The notes: generated by a model not told the origin, from the letters alone. Shown: positions 35,579 to 45,680, counted from the stretch's first letter. The stretch: DNA of 64,000 nt from Pseudomonadales bacterium (GCA_022825925.1 JAJDVW010000016.1:62001-126000), one strand, 5' to 3'. A program made the numbers and translations.

Positions 35579-37509
35579 GCGGCGAAACGTGCGGCGAGGG
35601 GGGCGGCGACGGCGAGCACGTACTCGCCCAGGGGCTCGAGGGCCTCGTCCGGGACGGTCGCCGGCTCGCCGTCGAGGAACCGCTCCAGGCGCTCGCCGAG
35701 GTCGTGCAGCGACGCGGACACCCGGTCGAGCTCCGCGACCGCGGGGATCCTCGCGCCGAGCCGCCGGACGCACCGGCGCTGGCGGCGCCAGCCGGACGCC
35801 GTCCCGCGCAGCGCGCCGACGTCGGTTTCGCGGGCCAGGCGCCGAGCGGCGAGGCTCTCCGGCGGTAGCAGGTCGACCACCCGGTTCAGCTCCGTGGTCG
35901 TGTCGTACGGCCGTGTCGCGACGTCCTCGGCCCCGCCGGCCGACCGTCGGGCCAAGGCGGTCGGACCGAGCAGGCGCGCATACCACTTGACGGGCTCGAG
36001 CGCGGCGAGGAGCGGCGCGAGTTCGGCGCGGTCCGCCGCGTTCAGTCCGAGCCGCTCGAGGCCGCGGGCCGTGATGGCGTCGAGGTCGACGATGCCGGTA
36101 CGCGCGAGAAGCGCGTGGCCGGCCGTCAGCCGGCGGTACATGTCGTCGACGTCCCGGACGGAGGCGTCGGACCATAGGCGCTCCGCGATGGCCGGCATCC
36201 GGCTCCACACCTTGAGCGGCAGCAGGTCGTCCGTGACGAGTTCCGTCCACATGCATGCCTCGCCCCCGAGGACCCGCCCGCGCTCCGTTTCGGCGTCCGT
36301 GCCCGGGGTGTCGGAGGCCCAGATGCGCTGCAGCATCTCGAGTCCCGGACGCACGTGGGCGAGGCGCGGGTCGGAGGGGAGGTCCGGGTCGGCCTCCTCC
36401 TTCTCCGGGTCCGAGAGATAGTGCAGGTCCGCCGGATACGCCAGGTCGAGGTAGTAGCCGGCGGAGTGGACCGTGTCGAACCCCGCGCCGAGGGCGCGCG
36501 CCCGGGCCGCCGGACCCCGCCACGCCTGGATCACGACGTCCCGGGGGAGGTCCTGGTGGATCGCTTCGTCCCAGGCGACGGGCGTCCTCCCGAGTTCGCG
36601 CAGCCGGGCCACCACGGAAGCGTTGAAGGACGCTTGCAGTCCCCCGGTCTCGGCCCCGTCCGGGAGCTGCACCTCGTCGCCCCCGAAATGGAAGAACCGG
36701 TCGGGGAACACCTCTGCGAGTTCGCCGAAGAGCGCCTGCGCGGCCCCCGCGGCGCCCGGGTGGTCGGGATCGAGGCAGCACGCGTGGGGGCCGAAACGCG
36801 TCGCCGGGGCGGTGACGGCCTCGCCCAGCCCCCACTTGGGGTGAACCGCGAGCCAGCTTGCCACGTGGCCCGGCACGTCGAGTTCCGGCACGACCCGGAT
36901 CCCCCGGTCCGCCGCTTCGCGCACCACCGCGCGTAGCTCCCCGGCGTCGTATCGGTGCTCCGGGTCGGCCAGTTCCGGGAAGGCGCGGGAGGCGAAGCGG
37001 AAGGCCTGGTCGTCGGAGAGGTGCAGGTGCAGGACGTTGAGCTTGAAGAGCGCCATGGCGTCGAGCGTGCGCAGCAGCGTCGCCCCGCGGATGAAGTGCC
37101 GGGCGGTGTCGATCATCAACCCGCGCCAGGGGAAGCGGGGCGCGTCCTCGATGGTCAGGGCGGGCAGGTGGGGGCCATCGGCATCGGTCCGCACCAACTG
37201 CGCGAGCGTCGCGAAGGCGCGCAGGACACCCCACTCCCCCGCGGCTTCGATACGCGCTTCGCGCCGATCGACGGCGAGCCGATAACCCTCGTCGTCGCCA
37301 AGCGCCGGGAACGCGCCGGACACGCCGCAGGAGACCGCGACGCGGCACCCACGCCCGGCTCCGGCGACTCCGGTCACCTGGTCGCGCAGCCGATGGGCGG
37401 CGCGTGCGAGGCGCGGCGTACTCGTGCCGGTCCACTCCCAGGCGCCCTCGACCATCGGCAACCGGTCCGATCCGGGGTGGATTCGACGCGGCAACGGCAT
37501 CGCTTCCAT
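35575..37509 (-). CDS. GH20 family beta-N-acetylhexosaminidase
   Basis: 644 residues from ATG 37509 (ATG 37500 is close by). The GH20 core has RGLMIDTARHFI, NVLHLHLSDDQAFR, VVPELDVPGHV and the catalytic Asp-Glu pair in HFGGDEV (D278-E279); the C-terminal part is a helical tail. Substrate-assisted enzymes of this class release GlcNAc or GalNAc from chitin or glycan ends. No signal peptide is seen, so it likely acts on imported oligosaccharides. Coupled to the NahK-like kinase. Confidence 0.94.
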   Translation of the reverse strand: MEAMPLPRRIHPGSDRLPMVEGAWEWTGTSTPRLARAAHRLRDQVTGVAGAGRGCRVAVSCGVSGAFPALGDDEGYRLAVDRREARIEAAGEWGVLRAFATLAQLVRTDADGPHLPALTIEDAPRFPWRGLMIDTARHFIRGATLLRTLDAMALFKLNVLHLHLSDDQAFRFASRAFPELADPEHRYDAGELRAVVREAADRGIRVVPELDVPGHVASWLAVHPKWGLGEAVTAPATRFGPHACCLDPDHPGAAGAAQALFGELAEVFPDRFFHFGGDEVQLPDGAETGGLQASFNASVVARLRELGRTPVAWDEAIHQDLPRDVVIQAWRGPAARARALGAGFDTVHSAGYYLDLAYPADLHYLSDPEKEEADPDLPSDPRLAHVRPGLEMLQRIWASDTPGTDAETERGRVLGGEACMWTELVTDDLLPLKVWSRMPAIAERLWSDASVRDVDDMYRRLTAGHALLARTGIVDLDAITARGLERLGLNAADRAELAPLLAALEPVKWYARLLGPTALARRSAGGAEDVATRPYDTTTELNRVVDLLPPESLAARRLARETDVGALRGTASGWRRQRRCVRRLGARIPAVAELDRVSASLHDLGERLERFLDGEPATVPDEALEPLGEYVLAVAAPLAARFAA

Positions 37510-37598
37510 GGGGCGGGCACTCTGTGGAAGGGGCCGAGCCTTGTCAAACGGCCGGCATACCGGCGACCATCCGGGCAGCGTCATCGGGGGACGAACGA

Positions 37599-38192
37599 GT
37601 GGACATCAGGCAACGGATGCAGTCGGTGATCGCGGCCGAGGCGCTGGCGGTGTCGCGGATCGAGGTCACCGACGACTACGTCGCGGCGGTCGGGATGCTG
37701 GAGGCATGCCAGGGCAAGGTCATCGCCACGGGGATCGGCAAGGCGGGGCACATCGCGCGGAAGTTCGCGGCGACGCTGTGCTCGACGGCGACGCCGGCCG
37801 TGTTCGTGCATCCCGCGGAAGCGGCGCACGGGGACCTCGGCCTGGTCGACCGCAACGACGTCATGATCGCGTTCTCGACGAGCGGCAAGTCGAAGGAGGT
37901 GCTCGAGATTCTCGAGCTGTCGCGTCACCTCGGCGTGACCGGCATCATCGGCGTGACCTCGCACCCGGACTCCGACCTGCGGGGACCGTCCGACCTCGTC
38001 CTCGACATGGGCATCGTCGAGGAAGCGTGTCCCCTGGACCTCACGCCGAGTTCGTCCATCGCCGTGATGCTCGCCATAAGCGACGCCGTGGCGCTCGCGC
38101 TGATGGAGGTGAAGGGGGTGACCCGCCGCGACTGGGGCATGCGCCACCACGGCGGCTACCTCGGGCGGGCGGCCCGCACGGACAACATGTAG
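37599..38192 (+). CDS. SIS-domain sugar-phosphate isomerase-like protein (KdsD/GutQ N-domain)
   Basis: 197 residues from GTG 37599 (GGGGG eight bases upstream). The SIS domain reads KVIATGIGKAGHIARKFAATL, then STGTATPAVF-like TATPAVFVHPAEAAHGDLG, IAFSTSGKSKEVLE and TPSSSIAVMLAISDAVALALM. This is the pattern of arabinose-5-phosphate isomerase KdsD, which normally has two extra CBS domains (~130 residues) that are absent here. It may isomerise another phosphosugar; neighbourhood suggests a hexosamine link. Divergent from the hexosaminidase gene. Confidence 0.83.
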   Translation: MDIRQRMQSVIAAEALAVSRIEVTDDYVAAVGMLEACQGKVIATGIGKAGHIARKFAATLCSTATPAVFVHPAEAAHGDLGLVDRNDVMIAFSTSGKSKEVLEILELSRHLGVTGIIGVTSHPDSDLRGPSDLVLDMGIVEEACPLDLTPSSSIAVMLAISDAVALALMEVKGVTRRDWGMRHHGGYLGRAARTDNM

Positions 38193-38256
38193 CACACTTG
38201 GTTGGTGGCCTTGGACTCGGCCCGACGCCCCGGCTCGGAGACCGGACCAGGCCCGC

Positions 38257-41200
38257 TCACGGGTACTCCACCGAGCCGTCCGGTTCGAAGACCGGCGCTG
38301 GCTTTCCGTCTCGCGCGAACGTGGCGGACAGCGCTGCCTCGACGGGGTCACTCTCCGAAGCGACGTACCCGTCGCGGGGCTCGCTGGCCACATCCTTTTG
38401 CAGCGCCGCCACATCCGACCCGGTGTCGCCCATGGGCCACAAGGCTGAGTTGGCGAGCTTGCGCTTGCGATTCATGAGGCTATGCAGCAGGCAGTCGAAG
38501 GAGTGCTCGCGGTAATCCGGATGCACCGCCATCGGCAGGTGGACGGTAACCGCCCGCTCCTGTCCGATGCGGTGAACCCGGTCGTTGCACTGTTCCTCGA
38601 CGGCGGGGTTCCACCAACGCGACACGTGGATCACGTGCGTCGCGGCGGTCAGCGTCAAACCGGTGCCCGCCGCCCGGGTCCCGAGTACGAGCAGGTCGAA
38701 CCCGCCGTCTTCGTCCAGATGCCGCTGAAATCGCTCGACGATCAACCGCCGTTGCCTGATGGGAGTACTGCCGTTGATGATGTCGATCCGCGAGAGGCCG
38801 AACTCACGGCGCGCCACTTCGACGAACTGGTATTGCACGAGTCTGTGTTCGATGAAAACCAGGGCGCGCTCTCTGCGGTCGCGCACGCTCCGAATCACGT
38901 CGAAGGTTGCCTGGAGCCTTGCGGAGTCGCGCACGAAATCGCCGCCGACGCCATCCGCCGCAAGCTCCGGGTGCACGGAGACGGCCCGGATGTGATGGAG
39001 TGCCGCCAGTCCGCCTCCGCCCTGGGTGACCTTCAGCCTTGCCGCATCGTAGGCCGCGACCTGGCTCTTTGGCATCGGTCGCGGATGCAGCCGCCGTGAC
39101 TTCTGGGGCAGATGGGCGGAAGCCTCCGCCTTGGTGCGCCGCAAAGCCAGTCGGGGCCGCCCGTGGGCAGGCAGGAACACCCGCCGATGCAACTCCGACA
39201 TCGTCGTTTGGTCGGGTTCGGAGTACCGATCATTGAACTCCGCAAGGGTTCCGAGCGCTCCAGGCGCCAACTGGTCCATCACCGCCCAAAGATCAGATGT
39301 CCGGTTCTCGATCGGCGTCCCCGTCAGTCCAATGCGGAAATCCCCGCGGATCGCGCGCGCCGCATGGGACCGTAGCGACGCGGGGTTCTTCAGCGCCTGA
39401 ATCTCATCGAAAACCACGACCGCGAACGGAATCCGGGCGAGCGAATGGTGATGGTTGGTCAGCGTCGTGTAGGTCGTGAGCATCCAGAAACGGTGCCCCC
39501 GGCCTTCGGCTATCGCTTCCTCGAGCATGCCGAGGTCCAGCTTCGTTTCGCCGGACTCGTTGTCCACGCCTGCGACGCCTCGCGCCCTGTAGCCGCCGAG
39601 GCCGCTCCCGTAAAGGCGCATCATGCGCCCAAGACCTTCCCGGTCCGTGTGTCGGTCGACCTCCGCCTCCCACGTCGGCAGCAGTGACGTGGGTGCAACC
39701 ACGAGCACCGGACAGCTCTTCGGTGCCCGCGTTTCGGCTTGCAGGTCGTGGAGCGAGCGCAGGAATGCGATCGTCTGCAACGTCTTGCCCAGTCCCTGTT
39801 CGTCGGCGTTGAGGGCTCCGGCCAGCCCTGCGGACCAGCACTCCTGATGCCACTTCAGCCCTTCACGCTGGTGGTCCTTCAACTCGGTGACCACGCCTTC
39901 CGGCACGCCCTGAGCGAAACGCCCGTCCCGCGGTGCAAGTTCCGGTTGCCACTCCATGTCGGAGAAGTTCTCTTTGGTCTCGAGGATGACCGGGCCTCTG
40001 CGTTCTGGTTGATCCCGTCCGGCGTCGCTTCTCTCGCGAGCTCGCTTGAGGCCCCTTATGCCCTCCAGACTCGCCAGGTTCGCCGGGAACTCCAGACCCC
40101 GCACCGTGACCGTCTCCCGCCCCTCGGCGACCGCCTCGCGGACTTCCTCCTCCAGCCTGTCGAGCGTCTGGTCATCCATGTCCTGCAAGGCTGCGTACGC
40201 GGTGCCGGAACCCTCCGGCAGCCATGTCGTGCGTGGCCCGTCCGGCATGTCCAGCCCGGGGTCCTCGTAGACCCTCCAGCCGATCACCCTTGCCGAGTAC
40301 TCGACCGTTTCGACAAAGGCAGGCCCTGCCTTAACTTCGATGGCTTCCTCCTCTCCTTCGGGGCCCAGTCCCTGGAACTCCCCGGTCTCACGCAGTATTG
40401 CCGCCGTCGCTGCTGCAATCGCGGCCCGCGGGTTCCGTACGAACGCGTCGCGTTCCGCCGGTGCCGCGCGCTGCTTGGCGCTCATGACGGACAAGGCGGT
40501 CCCGGCGCTGCGATCCACCACCAGGTAACTGCCGTCGCCCACGCGATACGCGGGCAATGCGCCGCGGCTGCGCATGCGCTCCTGGAACGTCCGCAACGCG
40601 TCGCCGCGAAGCTCGCTGTGGCCCTCCGCGACCGCGTCCTCCGCCACGTCCTCGAGGCTCTGTCGCAGGTAAGGCACCGGATCGAAGTCGAGGAGCCCGT
40701 CGCAGTCGGTTCTGGGCGCGATGCCGAAGCTGTCGGCCAGGGTCACGTTCAGTCCTTGCAGGAAGTCCGTCATCGAAACCCTGGCGGCCAAGGGGTCCCT
40801 CGACATCTCCACCCCGGGGTCCAGCGCCCGCCTGAATCGCGCCAACGCCTCCCAGTGTTCGGCGAGGTCGCTGCCGGGTTGGAAGCCCTCGGCCACCTCG
40901 ACGGCGTGGAGCAGCCACAGTGGCAGGCGTCGAACCCCGTCGTCGGTCTCGAGAAACGCACCCACGCGTCGTGGCCTTTGCTCGCGGCCGAACTTCAACC
41001 ACCAGTGCCGAAGCTGGAACGACGGCGTTCCCAGGGCCCCCTCCACGTCCGTCCTGAACGTGAGGTCCACCAGCGGCGGCAGTCCCAACGCCTGGGCTGA
41101 CCTGCCGTCCAGGGCCGCCGCGACCCGGTGCCGCATCCGTACGGCGTCGTCCCCAATGTCCGCAGCGTCGGGGTCCCCTTCGCTGACCATCCTGACCTCG

Positions 41201-41346
41201 GCAAAGGCGAACGCGACGTCCCGGTCGGCATCCGCCACGGAGTCGACCCCGCCGCCTCTCGATCGGGTCACCACTCGCCACAGGCGGCCCCGCCGTCGCG
41301 GTCGGGCCGTCACCCATTCGCCGTCATACTCCAGGTCGAACGCCAT
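38257..41346 (-). CDS. zorD: Zorya anti-phage protein ZorD (SNF2 family helicase/translocase)
   Basis: 1029 residues. The N-terminal ~460 residues are specific to ZorD. The C-terminal SNF2 core has LKDHQREGLKWHQE, motif I NADEQGLGKTLQT, motif II VVVFDEIQALKN, GLTGTPIENRTSDLW (III) and the second lobe with DLLVLGTRAAGTGLTLTAATHVI and DRVHRIGQ. Last gene of the zorABCD operon, 17 bases after zorC. In Zorya, ZorD is the cytosolic DNA-acting effector recruited by the membrane motor. Lower third-position GC than surrounding genes by eye, suggesting transfer. Confidence 0.93.
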   Translation of the reverse strand: MAFDLEYDGEWVTARPRRRGRLWRVVTRSRGGGVDSVADADRDVAFAFAEVRMVSEGDPDAADIGDDAVRMRHRVAAALDGRSAQALGLPPLVDLTFRTDVEGALGTPSFQLRHWWLKFGREQRPRRVGAFLETDDGVRRLPLWLLHAVEVAEGFQPGSDLAEHWEALARFRRALDPGVEMSRDPLAARVSMTDFLQGLNVTLADSFGIAPRTDCDGLLDFDPVPYLRQSLEDVAEDAVAEGHSELRGDALRTFQERMRSRGALPAYRVGDGSYLVVDRSAGTALSVMSAKQRAAPAERDAFVRNPRAAIAAATAAILRETGEFQGLGPEGEEEAIEVKAGPAFVETVEYSARVIGWRVYEDPGLDMPDGPRTTWLPEGSGTAYAALQDMDDQTLDRLEEEVREAVAEGRETVTVRGLEFPANLASLEGIRGLKRARERSDAGRDQPERRGPVILETKENFSDMEWQPELAPRDGRFAQGVPEGVVTELKDHQREGLKWHQECWSAGLAGALNADEQGLGKTLQTIAFLRSLHDLQAETRAPKSCPVLVVAPTSLLPTWEAEVDRHTDREGLGRMMRLYGSGLGGYRARGVAGVDNESGETKLDLGMLEEAIAEGRGHRFWMLTTYTTLTNHHHSLARIPFAVVVFDEIQALKNPASLRSHAARAIRGDFRIGLTGTPIENRTSDLWAVMDQLAPGALGTLAEFNDRYSEPDQTTMSELHRRVFLPAHGRPRLALRRTKAEASAHLPQKSRRLHPRPMPKSQVAAYDAARLKVTQGGGGLAALHHIRAVSVHPELAADGVGGDFVRDSARLQATFDVIRSVRDRRERALVFIEHRLVQYQFVEVARREFGLSRIDIINGSTPIRQRRLIVERFQRHLDEDGGFDLLVLGTRAAGTGLTLTAATHVIHVSRWWNPAVEEQCNDRVHRIGQERAVTVHLPMAVHPDYREHSFDCLLHSLMNRKRKLANSALWPMGDTGSDVAALQKDVASEPRDGYVASESDPVEAALSATFARDGKPAPVFEPDGSVEYP

Positions 41347-41363
41347 TGCTGGTTACGTTTCGT

Positions 41364-42686
41364 TCACGACCAGTAGTCGATCAACTCGCGGACACGCTCC
41401 TGCCAACCTGTGTGGTGCGCCTGCGCACGATGTCCCGGGGCGCGGCGTATGCGTTCGCAGTCGTATTGTTCCTGAAAGAGACGGGGCGCCTGTGGATCGC
41501 TGTCCCTGAATACGTGGACCTTGTAGCTGTGCGACCCCTCCACGACGATGGACCTGCCGATCTTGAGGATCAGCAGTGACGTGGACCTTCGCGTACCGCC
41601 GGCGGTCTGCTCCCCAAAGGCGAGATGGTCGCGTTTCTCCGCTCTCTCGGTCAGCCGCCGCGCTTTCCGCGCCGCGCCCGGGCTGAACGCCACCCAGGCA
41701 TGGTCGATCCTTCCCCGCTTGTAGAGATCCCACCAGAACTCCCGGCGCGGCTGCCACATGTGGCTTGTCTCCACCTCCGAGACCATGTCGAGGAAGAACT
41801 GGATGTCCGCTCCGGTCAGCCACTTCAACAGCACGTCCCGGCAGTCGCTGCGGACTTGCGGCCACACGCCGCCGCTTCGGACGCGCGGGTCCCGGTACGA
41901 CGCTACCAGGCCTTCAACGAGTTGATCCCTGATTTCGCGTGTCGGCTCTCTCGACCTCCACGGGTTCAGTAGCGCCTCGATCGCCTCCTTTGCCCCGGCC
42001 ACCTTGGGCTCCTTCCCGGTCGGCGCAAGCCATCCGAGCATCCTACGAACACCCGATTCCGTCTTCAGCGCGGCTTTCATGCCATCGACGTAGGCGAGGT
42101 GCGCTCCATACAGCAAGCCGGAAGCATGGGGGTCATGAAACCCCAGCCTCACCAGCCCGGACCAGGGTTCGTACATCCTGCACATCTCGGACCCCAGCCG
42201 CCTTGCGGCATTCCGGGAGTCAAGCAGGAACTGCACGTTCTGCAGCAGCTTCGACCACCTTCTCCCCAGCCGGTCGCGCGCGTCGTCGAGTGCCGCCGCA
42301 AGGTCTCGGGTGTGCCGGGCGCCAGACTCGTACGAGCCGAGATAGATCGACATCATTGCGCCGAGAAAGCCCTGGCTCGTCGAGGCCTTGGCCTCCCGCA
42401 GGTAGAAGTCGCGCAACCGCCGGAGGTCGCGTCGCTCCCTGAACCCCGTTTCGAATGCGACGCGCCCCGCGCGGGTCACGGATGCAAGCGTTGCGGTGTC
42501 CCAGTCGTCCTGCTGAACTCGCCGGAGCATCTCCCGAACGATCGACTCCCGGTCTCCTTGGGGTGCCGGCATCACATCCGGCCATCGGCGATGCACGCGG
42601 CTGCACGCCGCCGAGACCCTGTCCAGAGACGGGACGGACGAAGCCGTCAATCGGTCGGACTTCCCAATCCATCCGGAGAGTTTCAT
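41364..42686 (-). CDS. zorC: Zorya anti-phage protein ZorC (EH-signature protein)
   Basis: 440 residues from ATG 42686, inside the ATGA overlap with zorB. The C-terminal part carries the conserved EH pattern (VVEGSHSYKVHVFRDSD) and the preceding RIDHAWVAFSPGAARKAR block typical of ZorC. The rest is helical and basic. In type I Zorya, ZorC binds DNA and works with ZorD. Placement between ZorB and ZorD is exactly that of the known system. Confidence 0.9.
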   Translation of the reverse strand: MKLSGWIGKSDRLTASSVPSLDRVSAACSRVHRRWPDVMPAPQGDRESIVREMLRRVQQDDWDTATLASVTRAGRVAFETGFRERRDLRRLRDFYLREAKASTSQGFLGAMMSIYLGSYESGARHTRDLAAALDDARDRLGRRWSKLLQNVQFLLDSRNAARRLGSEMCRMYEPWSGLVRLGFHDPHASGLLYGAHLAYVDGMKAALKTESGVRRMLGWLAPTGKEPKVAGAKEAIEALLNPWRSREPTREIRDQLVEGLVASYRDPRVRSGGVWPQVRSDCRDVLLKWLTGADIQFFLDMVSEVETSHMWQPRREFWWDLYKRGRIDHAWVAFSPGAARKARRLTERAEKRDHLAFGEQTAGGTRRSTSLLILKIGRSIVVEGSHSYKVHVFRDSDPQAPRLFQEQYDCERIRRAPGHRAQAHHTGWQERVRELIDYWS

Positions 42687-43447
42687 GCTCGATCCATCCC
42701 GCCGCGCAGCCTCTCCGTCACTTGTTCCACGTCGTCTCGCCCGGCAGGGGTGTACATGATCACCCGCAGGTCGATGCGCCGGTTTCTGCTGCGCCCTTCT
42801 TCCGTGTCGTTGCTCGCCACCGGTCTCATCCAGCCGTAGCCCGCAACGGAGAGTACGGGGAATTGGCGGATGTTGAGGTGTTCTGTCAAGCCACGCTCGT
42901 GCTCGATCATCGCCTGGAACGTCACGTTCGCACGGGCCGTTGACAACATCAGGTTCCCCATCTCCTGGCCTTGTGTGTCCGTGTGGCCCTCGATCTGTAC
43001 CGCGTCGATGATCGCGAAGTGCTCGTTGCACGCCGCCTGCCATGTCGAGAGGCTTCCGGTGGTGTAGCACGGCAAGACATCGTGGAGTGTCGTCGCGATC
43101 GTGCGCACGATCTCCCGCGGACGTTCCTTCAACGAGCTCTCGTTCGTCTCGAACAATCCCTCCCCCTGCAACTGCAACGCGTCCCCCTGGGAACTGATCT
43201 GCACGACCAGATTCGGAAACTCCGCCGTGATCCCCTGCCGCAACGCCTCCAGAACGCGCAATCGGGCCTCCGCCGCCCGCTGCAGGTACTCCTCAAGCGG
43301 GTCTGGCGTCTCGTCGGCATAGCGCGTCGCGAAGAACGCCATCAGCAGCATGACGATGAACAGGAAGCTCACCGTCAGGTCTGTCATCGAAACGAACGAC
43401 GACTCCTGTTCGTCGTCCTCTCCCGTTCGACGCGTCAGCGAGCGCAT
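42683..43447 (-). CDS. zorB: Zorya anti-phage protein ZorB (MotB/OmpA-like)
   Basis: 254 residues. One membrane helix follows the conserved Asp (SMTDLTVSFLFIVMLLMAFF; D22 is the counterpart of the MotB proton-site Asp). The periplasmic part is an OmpA-like peptidoglycan-binding domain (VQIEGHTDTQGQE and RSRNRRIDLRVIMY). It would anchor the ZorAB proton channel to the cell wall. Start overlaps zorA stop by one base (TGATG). Confidence 0.93.
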   Translation of the reverse strand: MRSLTRRTGEDDEQESSFVSMTDLTVSFLFIVMLLMAFFATRYADETPDPLEEYLQRAAEARLRVLEALRQGITAEFPNLVVQISSQGDALQLQGEGLFETNESSLKERPREIVRTIATTLHDVLPCYTTGSLSTWQAACNEHFAIIDAVQIEGHTDTQGQEMGNLMLSTARANVTFQAMIEHERGLTEHLNIRQFPVLSVAGYGWMRPVASNDTEEGRSRNRRIDLRVIMYTPAGRDDVEQVTERLRGGMDRA

Positions 43448-45483
43448 CAGCGGATCCCTCGCCGGACGCGTTGCTCTGGAACGAACTGTTCCGCCTGCTC
43501 GACGATCTCCCGCATCGTGTCCAGCGCCGGCGTCAGCTTCTCCTGCATCTCCCGCACGTGGCCGTGCAGGGCATCGACAGCCGTTGCCACGTGCGTCCGG
43601 TAGTGCTCGAACGCGCGCCCGAGCTTCTCGTCGATGTCGTCCAGACGGTCTCCCTGGCCGCGCGTGCCTTCCAGCACCTGCGTAAGACCCTGAAGCGTGT
43701 TGTCGATCGCCTGCCTCTCTCCGCCCAGCGCCGCCTGCGCGGCCTCCAGGACCTGTCCGGCACTCGCCGCGCTGTGGCGCGCGCTCTCTCCGACCTGGCG
43801 GGTGCTTGCCGCGAGGTTCCGGGTCGCAGACTCCAGCCGTTCCACCGCCGGCTTCACCTCGTCGCCGGCTGCGACCAACGCCCGCGCCGCACCCCGGAAG
43901 TTGGAAGAAGCGTCCGACGTGGCGTCCGCGCCATCCTTCACGCCGTCCGAAGCGCGGCGCATCTCCCGGGCTCCGTTTGCCAAGGCATCGACGATCCCTT
44001 CCAGACGCTGCGCGATATCGCCCATCGGCCCAAGGAGGTCGCGCCCCGCCTTCTCGGTGACCTCGCCCGTGATCGAGGCGATCTCGTGGCCCGTTCGTTC
44101 GATGGCGTTGCGGACTCGGTCTCCCGCGCCGTCGATGCCCCGCGCGACATCGGCGCCGCTTCGGTCCATGCGCTGCCGGGCCGCCACGGCCCCTTCCTCC
44201 GTGGCCTTCGCCAGTTCCGCTCGAAAGCGCTCTGCCGCGCCGCGCATTTCCTCGGCGGCGTCCGCCATCGCGCGGGCGCCGTCGGCGGTGTTCTCCCGAA
44301 TCCCCTCGAGCGTCGTCCGCATGGCCGCCAGGATCGCCTCGACGCCGTCGCTGAAGGCCCCGCTTGTCGCCGCAGCGCCCGCGGACATGGTCGCTCGCAA
44401 GTCCTCCACCGCTGCCGCCAGGCGCTCGCTGGCGCCTTCCATCTCCGAACCCATTCGGCCGGAACTGCCGTCCATCCGGTCTACCAGCGCCCCGAGTCGG
44501 TCGCCGGCCCGTCCCAGTTGCTCGCTCGCCCGGGTCAACGCGTCGGCGACGTCGGTGGTGATTCGGCTCGAGAGTTCCCGGACCATGTCACCCACGCTGG
44601 CCGTTCCCAGTTCCCCTACCTGGGCGATCAACGGCGAGACCGCGTTCCCGATCGAGTCGGAGATCGTCTTGGGCAGCTCCTCGCGTAGCGGGCGGCCCAG
44701 TTCTTCCACGAGTTCCGTGCCGATGCGGCGGAAATGCTCTTTCTGCTCCCGCGTTGCCTCGACCTGTTCTACCGCCAGGCTCTCCAGACTGAGGAAGCTG
44801 AGCCGCTGCTCCAGTGCCCTGTTTACCTTGTGGAGGGCACCCTCGACCCAACCCGTACCTTTACGCAACCAGATTGTGAAGATGATCGAGCACGCCAATC
44901 CCGTGAGCGACATGATGAACTTCGCGGACGCAACGCTGAGCAGATTCGTCATCGCCTCTTCCGACACGCCTTCGGCCGTGTTCATCGCGTGGAGCGCGGA
45001 GATCAGCCCGAGAAACGTCAGGAACAGTCCGACGGTGACGAACAGCCCTGGCAAGACTCGCCAGAAGCCGACGCCGAAGTGCAGGTCCTCCGGATTGAAG
45101 AACTGCGATGGCCGGACGGCGTTGCAGAGGATTGATCGATCCCCTTGGCCGCGGTGCACGAAGGTCTCGGAGTACTCGTCCCAGGCGGTCGCGACCAGCC
45201 TTCGCGGTGAGGATGCCCCACCGGTACCGAGCCCTTTAACCCTCTCATTGATTTCGGAGAGGGAGTCGCTGAACTCGACCGGGTTCCCGGCAGCCGCCGT
45301 GACTGTCCGCCTCAGCGCGCCAAGGGCCGCGCACCGTTGCCACGTCTTGCCTCCGAAGTAGACGCAGGCCCCAATGAGCGACAACAGTAGAGCCGCAGAC
45401 ACGAGCCCCGGCGTGTGCTCTTCGCGTAGCAGGTCCGAAACCTGGACGACCACGCCCACCACGAGATTGCCGACCTCGACCAT
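43447..45483 (-). CDS. zorA: Zorya anti-phage protein ZorA (MotA/ExbB-like channel with long coiled-coil tail)
   Basis: 678 residues from ATG 45483, with GGGAGGTGATC directly upstream. Membrane helices lie near 29-48 (VSAALLLSLIGACVYF), 130-155 (LPGLFVTVGLFLTFLGLISAL) and 175-200 (FIMSLTGLACSIIFTIW), matching the MotA/TolQ/ExbB channel. The last ~430 residues are a long heptad-rich helix, the cytoplasmic tail that signals phage attack inward. First gene of the operon. Length and plan fit type I Zorya. Confidence 0.93.
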   Translation of the reverse strand: MVEVGNLVVGVVVQVSDLLREEHTPGLVSAALLLSLIGACVYFGGKTWQRCAALGALRRTVTAAAGNPVEFSDSLSEINERVKGLGTGGASSPRRLVATAWDEYSETFVHRGQGDRSILCNAVRPSQFFNPEDLHFGVGFWRVLPGLFVTVGLFLTFLGLISALHAMNTAEGVSEEAMTNLLSVASAKFIMSLTGLACSIIFTIWLRKGTGWVEGALHKVNRALEQRLSFLSLESLAVEQVEATREQKEHFRRIGTELVEELGRPLREELPKTISDSIGNAVSPLIAQVGELGTASVGDMVRELSSRITTDVADALTRASEQLGRAGDRLGALVDRMDGSSGRMGSEMEGASERLAAAVEDLRATMSAGAAATSGAFSDGVEAILAAMRTTLEGIRENTADGARAMADAAEEMRGAAERFRAELAKATEEGAVAARQRMDRSGADVARGIDGAGDRVRNAIERTGHEIASITGEVTEKAGRDLLGPMGDIAQRLEGIVDALANGAREMRRASDGVKDGADATSDASSNFRGAARALVAAGDEVKPAVERLESATRNLAASTRQVGESARHSAASAGQVLEAAQAALGGERQAIDNTLQGLTQVLEGTRGQGDRLDDIDEKLGRAFEHYRTHVATAVDALHGHVREMQEKLTPALDTMREIVEQAEQFVPEQRVRRGIR

Positions 45484-45680
45484 GATCACCTCCCATTGAA
45501 GGGCCGCTGCAAGCCGCCAGCCCGGTGGCGCTAATCGCGCTTCTTTGGGGTTCCGCAAACACGACGTCGCGGTACGGGCGGTGCGCCCCCCGATTGCCTG
45601 TCTATTGTTTGTTCGTAGAGGCCCGAACGCCAAACGTACCGGCCCAATCGGTTCGTCGCCACCCCGGGTGCTTCGAGCGC

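Noticed and set aside
35575-37584. Upstream start at 37584 for the hexosaminidase
   Set aside because: The extra residues are Pro/Arg-rich and overlap the divergent promoter side; ATG 37509 or 37500 fits better.
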